Below are positions 52,974 through 63,540 of a stretch of DNA of 64,000 nt, in pieces. The notes below the pieces were generated by a model that was not told where the DNA came from, made no database searches, and saw only the letters and a list, made by a program, of their open reading frames with translations. This DNA is from Bradyrhizobium manausense (lineage in GTDB: Bacteria > Pseudomonadota > Alphaproteobacteria > Rhizobiales > Xanthobacteraceae), in contig NZ_JAFCJI010000001.1 of NCBI RefSeq assembly GCF_018131105.1, forward strand, positions 1-64,000, given 5' to 3'. Both the position numbers and the translations under genes were made by a program. Each line of letters starts with the position of its first letter. The stretch's first letter is position 1.

Positions 52974-54046
52974 GCGTGACACTCGATCACGTGACGCGGA
53001 CCGTCGACGGGGTCCAGCACATCCGTGACGTCTCGCTGACGCTGGAGAGCGGCACGCTCAACGTGCTGCTCGGGCCGACACTGTCCGGCAAGACCTCGAT
53101 CATGCGGCTGCTGGCCGGCCTCGACAAGCCGAGCACGGGCAAGGTGCTGGTGAGCGGCAAGGACGTCACCGGCGCCGACGTGCGCCAGCGTTCGGTTGCG
53201 ATGGTCTATCAGCAGTTCATCAATTATCCCTCGCTCACGGTCTACGAGAACATCGCCTCGCCCTTGCGCGTGCAGGGCAAGCCGCGCGCGGAGATCGAGG
53301 CGCGCGTCGCGGAAGCGGCAAGATTGCTGCGGCTCGAACCGTTCCTCAAGCGGACGCCGCTCCAGCTCTCCGGCGGTCAGCAGCAGCGCACCGCGATCGC
53401 ACGCGCCCTGGTCAAGGGCGCCGATCTCGTGCTGCTCGACGAGCCGCTGGCCAATCTCGACTACAAGCTGCGCGAGGAGCTGCGCACCGAATTGCCTCGC
53501 ATCTTCGAGGCATCGGGCGCGATCTTCGTCTATGCCACGACCGAGCCGACCGAGGCATTGCTGCTCGGCGGCAACACGGTCTGCATGTGGGAAGGGCAGG
53601 CGCTCCAGATCGGCGGGACACCAAGCGTCTATCGCCAGCCTCAGACCCTGCGTGTCGCGCAGGTGTTTTCCGATCCGCCGCTGAATCTCGTCGGTATCGA
53701 GAAGAAGAACGGCTCGGTGCAATATGCCGGAGGCATCGCCGCACCGGCTTCCGGTCTCTATTCGTCACTTGCCGACGGCGCCTATCGCGTCGGCTTCCGC
53801 GCGCATCAGCTTGCACTCGCCAATGGCCAGACTGATCGCCACGCCTTCCATGCCACGGTGACGGTGACCGAGATCACCGGTTCGGAGAGTTTTGTGCATT
53901 TGACCCGCGACGGATCGAACTGGGTTGCGGTGCTGCACGGCGTGCACGAGTTCGAGCCCGGCCAGACCATCGACGCCGTGCTCGATCCCAATGATGTCTT
54001 CGTCTTCGACGCGGCCGACCGTCTGGTCGCCGCGCCCGCCTCGTGA
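52970..54046 (+). CDS. glpS: glycerol ABC transporter ATPase GlpS, without H-loop His
   Basis: A 358-residue ATPase subunit of the rhizobial GlpSTPQV glycerol importer. Walker A GPTLSGKT (35-42), Q-loop VYQQF, signature LSGGQ (133-137), Walker B LLDEP with E158; but the H-loop reads YATTEPTEA (188-196), so the switch histidine position is T191 instead of His. A C-terminal TOBE-like domain (about 240-350) follows. Together with GlpT it would form an asymmetric ATPase pair. It overlaps glpD by four bases; glpT starts 12 bases downstream. Confidence 0.88.
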   Translation: MSVTLDHVTRTVDGVQHIRDVSLTLESGTLNVLLGPTLSGKTSIMRLLAGLDKPSTGKVLVSGKDVTGADVRQRSVAMVYQQFINYPSLTVYENIASPLRVQGKPRAEIEARVAEAARLLRLEPFLKRTPLQLSGGQQQRTAIARALVKGADLVLLDEPLANLDYKLREELRTELPRIFEASGAIFVYATTEPTEALLLGGNTVCMWEGQALQIGGTPSVYRQPQTLRVAQVFSDPPLNLVGIEKKNGSVQYAGGIAAPASGLYSSLADGAYRVGFRAHQLALANGQTDRHAFHATVTVTEITGSESFVHLTRDGSNWVAVLHGVHEFEPGQTIDAVLDPNDVFVFDAADRLVAAPAS

Positions 54047-54058
54047 GGGAGATGCGAT

Positions 54059-55143
54059 ATGGCCCGCATTGACCTCGTCGATCTCGCCCACTCCTACGGT
54101 GGCAACGATGCACCGGAGGAAAGCTTTGCGCTGAAGCCGGTGACCATGACCTGGCGGCAGGGCGGCGCCTATGCGCTGCTCGGCCCGTCCGGCTGCGGCA
54201 AGACCACGCTGCTCAACGTCATCTCCGGCATCATCACGCCGTCGCGGGGGAAAATCCTGTTCGACGAACAGGACATCACACCACTGTCAACCCAGAAGCG
54301 CAACATCGCCCAGGTGTTCCAGTTTCCGGTGATCTACGACACCATGACGGTGGGGCAGAACCTGGCGTTTCCGCTGAAGAACCGCGGCGTGCCGAAGGCC
54401 GAGATCGACAAGCGTGTCGCCGAGATCGGCCGCCTGCTCGACCTCGAACCCTATCTGAAGCGCAAGGCGACGCGGCTCACCGCCGACGCCAAGCAGAAGA
54501 TCTCGCTTGGCCGCGGGCTCGTCCGCTCCGACGTCGCTGCCGTACTGTTCGACGAGCCGCTGACGGTGATCGATCCCGAGCTGAAATGGCAGCTTCGCTC
54601 CAAGCTGAAGGCGCTGCATCGAGAGCTCGACCTCACGATGATCTACGTCACCCACGACCAGACCGAAGCGCTGACTTTCGCTGACACCGTCGTCGTCATG
54701 CATGACGGCCGTGTGGTGCAGAGCGGCACGCCGGCCGAGCTGTTCGACAAGCCCGCCCATACCTTCGTCGGTTATTTCATCGGCTCGCCCGGCATGAACA
54801 TCCTGCCGGCCGAAGTGAAGGGGCGCGAGGCGCGGATCAACGGCCACGTCATTGCGCTCAATCGCGCTTACGACAACCTGCCCGCAGGCGCCAAGATCGA
54901 AATCGGCGTGCGTCCGGAGTTCGTCGACGCGGTTGCGCCCGTATCCGATCTGCTCACGGCAAAAATCGAGCGCATCGACGACCTCGGCCGTATCCGCTTT
55001 GCCCGCGCGCGTCTTGGCGATGCCAAGCTCGCAGCGCGGGCCCCGGCGGGCTTCACCAGTTCGGACGGCACGGCCGGGCTGAAATTCGATCCAGCGCACA
55101 TCCACGTCTATGCCGACAGCCTTCTGGTGGAAGGAGCCGCCTG

Positions 55144-55144
<1 letters not shown>
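54059..55144 (+). CDS. glpT: glycerol ABC transporter ATPase GlpT, degenerate signature
   Basis: A 361-residue ATPase subunit. Walker A GPSGCGKT (42-49), Q-loop VFQFP, Walker B LFDEP (D165-E166), and an intact H-loop YVTHDQTEA with H199; but the ABC signature LSGGQ is LTADA (140-144, then KQK). C-terminal OB-fold domain follows (GQ-type RPEFVDAV). With GlpS this gives one complete composite site and one defective one. Name by operon order; not the antiporter also called GlpT in E. coli. It shares one base with glpP (TGATG). Confidence 0.88.
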
Positions 55145-56045
<901 letters not shown>

Positions 56046-56046
<1 letters not shown>

Positions 56047-56852
56047 TGCACTCGATCCCCGGCCGCCGCTTCATCATGGGGCTGTTCCTGATCTTCCTGC
56101 TGTTGCCGATCTATTGGCTCGTCAACATGAGCTTCAAGACCAACGGCGAGATCGTCTCGACGATGACCTTGTGGCCGCATACCCCGACGCTTCAGCACTA
56201 CAGGCGCATCTTCACCGATGAGAGCTGGTATTCCGGCTATATCAACTCGCTGGAATACGTCATCCTCAATACCTTGATCTCGATCTCGGTGGCGCTGCCC
56301 GCGGCCTACGCGTTCTCGCGCTACCGTTTCCTCGGCGACAAGCACCTGTTCTTCTGGCTGCTGTCGAACCGCATGGCGCCGGCGGCGGTCTACGCGCTGC
56401 CGTTCTTCAACCTCTATTCGGCGATCGGCCTGTTCGATACGCCGTGGGCGGTCGCGCTCGCGCATTGCATCTTCAACGTGCCGCTGGCGGTGTGGATTCT
56501 CGAAGGCTTCGTCTCCGGCGTGCCGCGCGAGATCGACGAGACCGCCTTCCTCGACGGTTATTCGTTCCCGCGCTTCTTCGTCCGAATCCTGGTGCCGCTG
56601 ATCGCGAGCGGCATCGGCGTCGCCGCCTTCTTCTGCTTCATGTTCTCCTGGGTCGAGCTGCTGCTGGCGCGGACCCTGACCTCGGTGCAGACCAAGCCGA
56701 TCGCGGCGATCATGACGCGCACGGTGTCGGCGGCCGGCATGGATTGGGGCCTGCTGGCGGCCGCGGGTGTGCTCACCATCATTCCGGGCGCGCTGGTGAT
56801 CTGGTTCGTCCGCAACTACATCGCGCGCGGTTTCGCGCTCGGCCGGGTCTGA
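56046..56852 (+). CDS. glpQ: glycerol ABC transporter permease GlpQ
   Basis: A 268-residue MalG-type permease, six helices: FIMGLFLIFLLLPIYWLVNMSF, then MTLWPHTPTLQHY, EAA loop EIDETAFLDGYSFPRFFVRILVPL, and a C-terminal YIARGFALGRV typical of the family. ATG 56046 is one base into the glpP stop; GTG 56043 is possible but AGGAG seven bases before 56046 favours the ATG. A palindromic repeat follows it within the operon. Confidence 0.92.
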
Positions 56853-56857
56853 GGCTC

Positions 56858-56902
56858 GCATGATCCCGAAAAGTGGAAACCGGTTTTCGGACCGGATCAT
56901 GC
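56858..56902. repeat. GCATGATCCGAAAA palindromic repeat inside glp operon
   Basis: GCATGATCC-CGAAAA-GTGGAAACCGG-TTTTCGGA-CCGGATCATGC: nested inverted repeats in the 67 bases between glpQ and glpU. It is the common rhizobial repeat of GATCATGATCCGAAAA type (general knowledge). It may stabilise or cut the operon mRNA to set the ratio of permeases to GlpU/GlpV. Confidence 0.65.
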
Positions 56903-56919
56903 GAAAGGAGTAAGAGCTT

Positions 56920-57249
56920 ATGGAATCCATTGCATGGATGGCCTGGACGCTGCCGACGGCGATCTTCTTCGCCGCGCTCGCCTGCACGCTCGCAACGATG
57001 ACGTGGCTCGCGGCGACCTATCCCGAGACCGAGCGCGTCGGGATCCTGCGCATTCCGACCACGCGCGGCGATCGCCTGTTCATTTCGCTGATCGTGGCTG
57101 CCGTCATCCACCTCGTGTGGATCGGCCTCGTCGGCACCAATCCGATCGCTTCACTGCCGATTGGCGAGGAAGGGATCGAGATATCGAGCCTGTGGCTCGC
57201 AAGTGGAATTTCGCTGGTCACGGCCGCGCTTATTTTTCGCACGGTCTGA
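56920..57249 (+). CDS. glpU: DUF2160 membrane protein GlpU
   Basis: A 109-residue small membrane protein with three helices (about 7-29 TLPTAIFFAALACTLATMTW; 52-72 LFISLIVAAVIHLVWIGLV; 88-106 SSLWLASGISLVTAALIF). DUF2160 proteins occur in rhizobial glycerol operons between glpQ and glpV; the role is unclear (accessory transport component suggested). AAAGGAG precedes ATG. Confidence 0.82.
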   Translation: MESIAWMAWTLPTAIFFAALACTLATMTWLAATYPETERVGILRIPTTRGDRLFISLIVAAVIHLVWIGLVGTNPIASLPIGEEGIEISSLWLASGISLVTAALIFRTV

Positions 57250-57325
57250 AGCTTGCGAAGGGACGGCCAGATCCGGGGGCAACCCGGGCCTGTATAAAAG
57301 TTTGTCGCTGCAACGGAGGAACAAC

Positions 57326-59122
57326 ATGCGACAGTTTAGGAGAAGGAAAGGTCCATTGACCAAGAATAGCTTTCTGACCATGTCCAGCGCCGCTGCAATT
57401 GTTGCAGTGTCGTTCGCCGTCTCGGCGCCGGTCCGCGCCGCCGACGATGCCGCTATCCAGAAGTGGATTGCGGAATTCCAGCCTTCGACCCTTTCGAAGG
57501 ACGACCAGAAGAAGGAGCTGGAGTGGTTCGCCAAGGCGGCCGAGCCCTTCAAGGGCATGGAGATCAACGTCGTCTCGGAGACCATCGCGACCCACGAATA
57601 TGAGTCGCAGACGCTCGCCAAGGCGTTCACCGAGCTGACCGGCATCAAGCTCAAGCACGACATCATCCAGGAAGGTGACGTCGTCGAGAAGCTGCAGACC
57701 CAGATGCAGTCCGGCAAGAATGTCTATGACGGCTGGATCAACGACTCCGACCTGATCGGTACGCACTTCCGCTACGGCCAGACCATCGCGCTGTCGGATT
57801 ACATGACCGGCGAGGGCAAGGACGTCACCGATCCCATGCTCGACGTCAACGACTTCATCGGCAAGTCGTTCGGCACCGCGCCGGATGGCAAGCTCTACCA
57901 GCTGCCCGACCAGCAGTTCGCGAACCTTTACTGGTTCCGGTACGACTGGTTCACCAATCCGGAATACAAGGCCAAGTTCAAGGCCAAGTATGGCTACGAT
58001 CTCGGCGTGCCCGTGAACTGGTCGGCGTATGAAGACATCGCCGAGTTCTTCACGAACGACATCAAGGAGATCAACGGCGTCAAGGTCTATGGCCATATGG
58101 ACTATGGCAAGAAGGACCCGTCGCTCGGATGGCGTTTCACCGACGCCTGGCTCTCGATGGCCGGCAACGGTGACAAGGGCATTCCGAACGGCCTGCCGGT
58201 CGATGAGTGGGGCATCCGCATGGAAGGCTGCCGCCCGGTCGGTTCGTCGATCGAGCGTGGTGGCGACACCAACGGTCCCGCGGCGGTCTACTCGATCACC
58301 AAGTACCTCGAGTGGATGAAGAAGTACGCTCCGCCGCAGGCGCAGGGCATGACGTTCTCTGAGTCCGGTCCGGTCCCGGCACAGGGCAACATCGCCCAGC
58401 AGATGTTCTGGTACACCGCCTTCACCGCCGACATGGTGAAGCCGGGCATCGCCGTGATGAACGCGGACGGTACGCCGAAGTGGCGTATGGCTCCGTCGCC
58501 GCACGGTTCGTACTGGAAGGAAGGCATGAAGCTCGGCTACCAGGACGCGGGTTCGCTCACGCTTCTGAAGTCGACCCCGGCGGATCGCCGCAAGGCAGCC
58601 TGGCTCTATCTCCAGTTCATCGTCTCCAAGACGGTGTCGCTGAAGAAGAGCCATGTCGGTCTCACCTTCATCCGTGAATCCGACATCTGGGACAAGTCGT
58701 TCACCGAGCGCGCGCCGAAGCTCGGCGGCCTGATCGAGTTCTACCGTTCGCCCGCGCGCGTGCAGTGGACCCCGACCGGCAACAACGTGCCTGACTATCC
58801 GAAGCTTGCGCAGCTGTGGTGGCAGAACATCGGCGATGCGTCGTCCGGTGCGAAGACGCCGCAGGCCGCGATGGATGCTCTTGCCGCCGCGCAGGACTCC
58901 GTCATGGAGCGTATCGAGAAGTCGGGCGTGCAGGGCGCCTGCGGTCCGAAGCTGCACAAGAAGGAGTCGGCCGAGTTCTGGTTCGCCAAGGCCCAGAAGG
59001 ACGGCACCATCGCGCCGCAGCGCAAGCTCGCCAACGAGAAGCCGAAGGGCGAAACGATCGACTACGACACGCTGATCAAGTCGTGGCCGGCCACCCCACC
59101 CAAGCGCGCCTCGCTGCAGTAA
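57326..59122 (+). CDS. glpV: glycerol ABC transporter substrate-binding protein GlpV
   Basis: A 598-residue periplasmic solute-binding protein of the MalE/UgpB-like class. Signal peptide (LTMSSAAAIVAVSFAVSAPVRAA) after a basic stretch (MRQFRRRKG). Body: lobes with IINVVSETIATHEYESQTLAKAFTELTG-type pattern (starting MEINVVSETIATHEYES), NKGIPNGLPVDEWGIR, and FMLSWP-like end (IKSWPATPP). The length is long for the class but the family in rhizobial glp operons is about this size. GGAGGA lies six bases before ATG 57326. A strong terminator ends the operon. Confidence 0.9.
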   Translation: MRQFRRRKGPLTKNSFLTMSSAAAIVAVSFAVSAPVRAADDAAIQKWIAEFQPSTLSKDDQKKELEWFAKAAEPFKGMEINVVSETIATHEYESQTLAKAFTELTGIKLKHDIIQEGDVVEKLQTQMQSGKNVYDGWINDSDLIGTHFRYGQTIALSDYMTGEGKDVTDPMLDVNDFIGKSFGTAPDGKLYQLPDQQFANLYWFRYDWFTNPEYKAKFKAKYGYDLGVPVNWSAYEDIAEFFTNDIKEINGVKVYGHMDYGKKDPSLGWRFTDAWLSMAGNGDKGIPNGLPVDEWGIRMEGCRPVGSSIERGGDTNGPAAVYSITKYLEWMKKYAPPQAQGMTFSESGPVPAQGNIAQQMFWYTAFTADMVKPGIAVMNADGTPKWRMAPSPHGSYWKEGMKLGYQDAGSLTLLKSTPADRRKAAWLYLQFIVSKTVSLKKSHVGLTFIRESDIWDKSFTERAPKLGGLIEFYRSPARVQWTPTGNNVPDYPKLAQLWWQNIGDASSGAKTPQAAMDALAAAQDSVMERIEKSGVQGACGPKLHKKESAEFWFAKAQKDGTIAPQRKLANEKPKGETIDYDTLIKSWPATPPKRASLQ

Positions 59123-59141
59123 GCAACGTCTCATAACGACG

Positions 59142-59170
59142 AAAGGCCGGGAGCAATCCCGGCCTTTTTT
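59142..59170 (+). terminator. rho-independent terminator of the glp operon
   Basis: AAAGGCCGGGA-GCAA-TCCCGGCCTTTTTT stem-loop starting 20 bases after the glpV stop, with a six-T run. Strong by eye. Confidence 0.9.
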
Positions 59171-59201
59171 GTTCTCGTGAGTTCGGAGTACTGCCTCTAC
59201 G

Positions 59202-59284
59202 CCGTCATTGCAAACGGAGCGAAGCAATCCAGGATATTTCCGCGGCGGCAGTCTGGATTGCTTCGTCGCTTCTCGCAATGACGG
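59202..59284. repeat. CCGTCATTGC/GCAATGACGG palindromic repeat
   Basis: 83-base imperfect palindrome: CCGTCATTGCAAACGGAGCGAAGCAATCCAG left and TCTGGATTGCTTCGTCGCTTCTCGCAATGACGG right. Same family as 40661-40740 and the fragment at 36692-36737. It lies between convergent glpV and the OYE gene. Confidence 0.75.
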
Positions 59285-59309
59285 AGGATGACGCAGCAAA
59301 CTGGAAGAC

Positions 59310-60410
59310 TTACTCCGCCGGCTCGGCCGCCAGCGCCGGATAATCCGTGTACCCCTTCGCGCTGCCGCCGTAGAACGTGTTCTTGTCCCAATCGTTCAGC
59401 GGTGCGCCCTTCTTCAGCCGCTCGACCAGGTCGGGGTTGGAGATGAACGGCTTGCCAAAGGCGATCAGGTCGGCCGCGTTCGCGTCGAGCACCTTGGTCG
59501 CGAGATCGAAGTCGTAACCATTGTTGGCCATGTAGGCGCCCGAGAAACGCTTGCGCAGGCTCGCATAGTCGAACGGCGCGATATCGCGCGGGCCGCCGGT
59601 GGCGCCTTCGACCACATGGAGATAGACCAGCTTCAGCGCGCTGAGGCCGTCGACGATGTGATCGAACAGGGCCTGCGGATTGGAGTCGGAGAGATCGTTG
59701 GCAGGTGTTACCGGCGAGATGCGGATTCCGGTGCGGTCCGCGCCGGCCTCGGCGGCGACGGCCTTGGAGACCTCCAGCATCAGCCTGGCGCGGTTCTCGA
59801 TGGAGCCGCCATAGGCATCCACGCGCTTGTTGGCGCCATCCCTTGCGAACTGGTCGAGCAGATAGCCGTTGGCGCCGTGGATCTCGACGCCGTCGAAGCC
59901 GGCCCCCAGCGCATTCCTGGTGGCGCGCTTGAAATCGTCGATGATCCCGGGAATTTCGGAGAGCTCGAGCGCGCGCGGCTCGGAGACGTCGGCGAAGCCG
60001 CCGTTCACAAAGGTCTTGCCCTTCGCGCGGATCGCGCTCGGGGCCACCGGGGCTGCGCCGCCCGCCTGGAGGTCGACATGCGAGATGCGGCCGACATGCC
60101 AGATCTGGATGAAGATCTTGCCGCCGCGCTCATGCACCTTGTCTGTGACCTTGCGCCAGCCCGCGACCTGGTCCTTGGAGTAGATGCCGGGAGTGTCCTG
60201 GTAGCCCTGGCCCTGCTGCGAGATCTGGCTTGCTTCGGTGATCAGGAGGCCTGCGGAAGCGCGCTGGCCATAGTAATTCGCGGCGAGCGCGCCGGGTACG
60301 AACGTGCCCGGAACGGCGCGGTTGCGCGTCAGCGGGGCCATCACGAAGCGATTGGCCAGCGTGGTCGGGCCGAGCTTGTAGGTCTCAAACAATTTGGTCG
60401 GACGGCTCAT
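59310..60410 (-). CDS. Old Yellow Enzyme-type alkene reductase
   Basis: A 366-residue FMN-dependent ene-reductase (NemA/XenA/OYE family, classical branch). N-terminal FETYKLGPTTLANRFVMAPLTRNRAV; FMN and substrate contacts FIQIWHVGRISH; GAGFDGVEIHGANGYLLDQF; NKRVDAYGGSIENRARL; and GKPFISNPDLVERL. It reduces activated C=C bonds (enals, maleimides, nitro compounds) with NAD(P)H; physiological substrate unknown. It ends 26 bases from the repeat. Confidence 0.9.
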   Translation of the reverse strand: MSRPTKLFETYKLGPTTLANRFVMAPLTRNRAVPGTFVPGALAANYYGQRASAGLLITEASQISQQGQGYQDTPGIYSKDQVAGWRKVTDKVHERGGKIFIQIWHVGRISHVDLQAGGAAPVAPSAIRAKGKTFVNGGFADVSEPRALELSEIPGIIDDFKRATRNALGAGFDGVEIHGANGYLLDQFARDGANKRVDAYGGSIENRARLMLEVSKAVAAEAGADRTGIRISPVTPANDLSDSNPQALFDHIVDGLSALKLVYLHVVEGATGGPRDIAPFDYASLRKRFSGAYMANNGYDFDLATKVLDANAADLIAFGKPFISNPDLVERLKKGAPLNDWDKNTFYGGSAKGYTDYPALAAEPAE

Positions 60411-60591
60411 TGGGGGGTGTTTCCAGGCGGTGAAAGGTCAGGGACACTTGTGCATCGCGACCTCAGGCGCAAGGGATGAGCCATACGGAAAGTGCAGGCG
60501 AGCTGCGCGGCGGGGTCCGCGCAGCATGATTCATGCGCAATTCTGGTCACGGCAGCGGATTCTCGCTGCCGTGGCCGTGCGAACATGCAAA

Positions 60592-61095
60592 TCAGCTCAC
60601 GCCAAGGAAATCGCGCTTGCCGATCTCAATGCCGTTGTGGCGCAGAATGCCGTGCGCGGTGGCGGCATGGAAATAGAAGTTCGGCAGCGACACCGCGCTG
60701 AAGAATTGCTGGCCCTTCAACGTCACGGTCCGATCGGGACCAGCGGGGAAGGTGACATCCTTGGCGTCGGCGCCCTCGAACTGCTCCGGCTTGAACGCTT
60801 TCACGAAGTCGATCGTCTTCGCGAGCCGCTGCTTCAGTTCCGCGAAGCTGGTTTCGGTGTCGGGCATGGACGGCACGTCGGTGTGCGTGAGCCGTGCACA
60901 GCCCTTGGCCGAAAAGTCGCTGACGAGCTGGATCTGCTTCGACAGCGGCAGCATGTCCGGGAAGAGGCGGGAGCCGAGCAGCACGCCCGGATCGATTTTT
61001 TTGGCCGCGCAATGTGCCTCAGCCTTGGTGAGCAGGCCGGTCAGGCTGTTCAGCATTTGCAGATAAGCGGGGACGACGGCGTCGTAGAAGGACAT
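60592..61095 (-). CDS. DUF1993 family protein
   Basis: A 167-residue protein of the DUF1993 family: MSFYDAVVPAYLQMLNSLTGLLTKAEAH, LPLSKQIQLVSDFSAKGCARLT, ELKQRLAKTIDFVKAFKPEQFEGAD, FFSAVSLPNFYFHAATAHGILRHNGIEIGKRDFLG. The fold is a DinB-like four-helix bundle with possible metal histidines. Function unknown. It has its own spacing from neighbours of about 110-180 bases. Confidence 0.85.
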   Translation of the reverse strand: MSFYDAVVPAYLQMLNSLTGLLTKAEAHCAAKKIDPGVLLGSRLFPDMLPLSKQIQLVSDFSAKGCARLTHTDVPSMPDTETSFAELKQRLAKTIDFVKAFKPEQFEGADAKDVTFPAGPDRTVTLKGQQFFSAVSLPNFYFHAATAHGILRHNGIEIGKRDFLGVS

Positions 61096-61203
61096 GTGAT
61101 GCTCGCTTCAATGGTGGGAGTTCCAGGAGAAAACCTGAGCCACTCACATGGGAACCTCATGGAATAATACAATCGCCAAAGCCGCTTGTGCGGTGCGAAA
61201 ATT

Positions 61204-62505
61204 CTACCGCACCGTCGCCTGGGGCTGCGCCTGGGCCGTGCCGCCGCGCATGCGCGCCAGCAGCTCGGCAGTTGGCCAGGAATCGGCCGGCAGGCCGTAT
61301 TTGATCTGCATCGCCTTCACGGCGGCGCGGCTCTGCTGGCCCAGCACGCCGTCGACCTTGCCGACGTTGAAACCGGCCTGGACCAGAAGCTGCTGCAAAT
61401 GCTTGAGCTCGTTGAACGGCAACTGCGCAACTGGCTGGGCCGGCTTGCGCATCGGCGCTGCGCCCGCGATGCGGGAGGCGAGATAGCCCGCGGTCGTCGA
61501 ATAGATCAGCGAGTTATTCCACTCGGTATAAGCCGCGAAATTCTGGTAGGCCATGAAGGCCGGCCCAAAGCGTCCCATAGGCAGCAGCACCGACGCCGCG
61601 AGGTTGTCATTCGGCAGCGGACGACCGTCGGGATAGGTGACACCGAACTGCGCCCATTTCGCGCGCGGCAGCTGCACGCTGAGATCGGTCTGATCCCAAG
61701 GCAGGTTCTGCGGCACCTTGATCTCCTCCAGCCACGGCTCGCCGCGCCGCCATTTCAAGCCTTTGGCAATGTAGTTCGCGGTCGAGCCGATCACATCGTC
61801 CTCGCTGCGCAGAAGATCGCGCCGCCCGTCGCCGTCATAATCGACGGCGTAATTGACGTAATGCGTCGGCAGGAATTGCGTCTGGCCGAGCTCACCCGCC
61901 CAGGAGCCGATCATCTCGTCGGGCGTGAGATCGCCGCGATCGATGATCTTCAGCGCGGCAATGGTCTCGTTCACGAACATTTCCGAGCGGCGGCAGTCAT
62001 AGGCCAGCGACACCAGCGATTTCAGCGTCGGCAGATTGCCCATGTTGACGCCGAAATCACTCTCCAGTCCCCAGAACGCGGCGATCACCGCCGGCGGCAC
62101 GCCATACTCCTTCTCGGCGCGCGCGAACGCCGCCGCGTGCTTTTTGATGTGCTGCTGGCCGTTCTGCATGCGATAGGGCGCGGCCATGCGACCGGCAAAT
62201 TCGGTGAAGAGCTGGCCGAACACGCGCTGGCCACGGTCGCGGTTGACGATGCCCTGGTCGTAGACGAGGTAGGGCGAAGCCTCCGATATCGTTCGCTGCG
62301 AGACGCCCGCGGCCACCGCCTGCTGCTTCACGTCGGCAAGAAAGCGATCGAAGTTCGCCCCGTTGTGGCACGACGCCGCGCGCGGCGAAGGCGCAGTGGC
62401 CTTGGGCGCAGTGGGCCTTGCGGGCGGTTGCGCAAACTGGGCTGAGGCGGGAAAGGAGCACGCTGCGAGGGTAACGGCCGCGATCGCGAATCGGGTCAGG
62501 AGCAT
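61204..62505 (-). CDS. lytic murein transglycosylase, MltB-type with PG-binding domain
   Basis: A 433-residue exported peptidoglycan lyase. Signal peptide (FAIAAVTLAACSFPASAQ), linker, SLT_2/MltB domain (about 45-330) with catalytic glutamate E148 in FWGLESDFG and the following GELGQTQFLPTHYVNYAVDYDGDG; C-terminal PG_binding_1 domain (about 365-425, LKHLQQLLVQAGFNVGKVDGVLGQQSRAAVKAMQ). It cuts MurNAc-GlcNAc bonds to make 1,6-anhydro ends. A lipobox-like AAC at position 16 is not in a typical lipobox context, so probably soluble periplasmic. Confidence 0.9.
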   Translation of the reverse strand: MLLTRFAIAAVTLAACSFPASAQFAQPPARPTAPKATAPSPRAASCHNGANFDRFLADVKQQAVAAGVSQRTISEASPYLVYDQGIVNRDRGQRVFGQLFTEFAGRMAAPYRMQNGQQHIKKHAAAFARAEKEYGVPPAVIAAFWGLESDFGVNMGNLPTLKSLVSLAYDCRRSEMFVNETIAALKIIDRGDLTPDEMIGSWAGELGQTQFLPTHYVNYAVDYDGDGRRDLLRSEDDVIGSTANYIAKGLKWRRGEPWLEEIKVPQNLPWDQTDLSVQLPRAKWAQFGVTYPDGRPLPNDNLAASVLLPMGRFGPAFMAYQNFAAYTEWNNSLIYSTTAGYLASRIAGAAPMRKPAQPVAQLPFNELKHLQQLLVQAGFNVGKVDGVLGQQSRAAVKAMQIKYGLPADSWPTAELLARMRGGTAQAQPQATVR

Positions 62506-62626
62506 AGGGATTCCAGCGGGGAGGGGAGGCGTGGGTTCGCCCGAAGTCTAGGGGAAGTGACGGCCTCAGGCCATCCCCTCAGGGCACGCCGGTTCTTCAG
62601 TTGAAGACGGAGGACGGAAGATTGAG

Positions 62627-63421
62627 TTACTGGGCCTCGGCGACCTTCGGTCCAGATGACGTCATCTGCGCGTTGGCTGCCGAGGAGCCGGCCGAGGCCG
62701 GAAGCACGATCACTTTCGCTCCGACTTTCACCCGCTCATAAAGGTCCGTAACGTCCTCATTGGTCAGCCGGATACAGCCCGACGAAACCCGCTTCCCGAT
62801 CGTATCGGGCTTGTTGGTGCCGTGAATTCTAAATTCGGTTTCGCCCAGATACATCGCCCGGGCGCCGAGCGGGTTGCCGGGACCGCCTGCCATGAACCGC
62901 GGCAGATAAGGCTGACGCACAAGCATCTCCGTAGGCGGACGCCAATCCGGCCATTCTGCTTTGCGAGCCACAGTCTGTTCGCCGGACCATGCGAAACCTT
63001 CGCGGCCAACGCCGATGCCGTAGCGCATCGCTTGCGCGTCGTTCAGAACGAAATAGAGGAATGTGTTCCTGGTATCGATGATCACGGTGCCTGGCGCCTG
63101 GTGGCTGGCGTAGTCAACCACCTGCCGAACAAATGCTCCGGGACCGTCAGCGGCTTTCGGTGGTTCGACCAGGGGCGCCGGGGCCGGATTCGGAGCTGCA
63201 GTCGGAACTGGCACTGATGCATGGGCTGATGTTGCCACGTAAACCGGAGACGACGATGCCTGGGCCTCGTGCACGGACGGCTTCCGCGTCGATTGCACGC
63301 TCGCCGGCTGAGACAGCAAACCGTACCCCACTGCCGCGAGGGCCAAGGCGCCGATCGCAACTCTCCCGGCCATTGGCAGTGCAAGCGTCTCTGCCTTTCC
63401 ACGTTTGGCCCGCTTACCCAT
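62627..63421 (-). CDS. L,D-transpeptidase, YkuD-type
   Basis: A 264-residue membrane-anchored protein: basic start MGKRAKRGK, one helix (about 19-37), Pro/Ala-rich linker, then a YkuD domain (about 112-255) with catalytic H200 (FRIHGTN) and C216 (VSSGCIRL). It forms 3-3 crosslinks or attaches lipoproteins to peptidoglycan. ATG 63421 with GGGGAG upstream is preferred. Its neighbour upstream is the PilZ-bearing synthase fragment, downstream the MltB-type enzyme, so a cell-wall cluster. Confidence 0.9.
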   Translation of the reverse strand: MGKRAKRGKAETLALPMAGRVAIGALALAAVGYGLLSQPASVQSTRKPSVHEAQASSSPVYVATSAHASVPVPTAAPNPAPAPLVEPPKAADGPGAFVRQVVDYASHQAPGTVIIDTRNTFLYFVLNDAQAMRYGIGVGREGFAWSGEQTVARKAEWPDWRPPTEMLVRQPYLPRFMAGGPGNPLGARAMYLGETEFRIHGTNKPDTIGKRVSSGCIRLTNEDVTDLYERVKVGAKVIVLPASAGSSAANAQMTSSGPKVAEAQ

Positions 63422-63540
63422 ATCGCTCCCCAGGTCGCTATGCCTGGAAGAGTTACCCAGCAAAATTTAACAAACTTCGAAGCGATTTCGCTCGGAATGG
63501 AACCCCAAGCACCCAGAACCGCCACGTGCACGTGCACACC

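Noticed and set aside
57230..59299. 689-codon open frame antisense to glpV
   Set aside because: Antisense shadow of a GC-rich gene; glpV has signal peptide, ribosome site and operon context.
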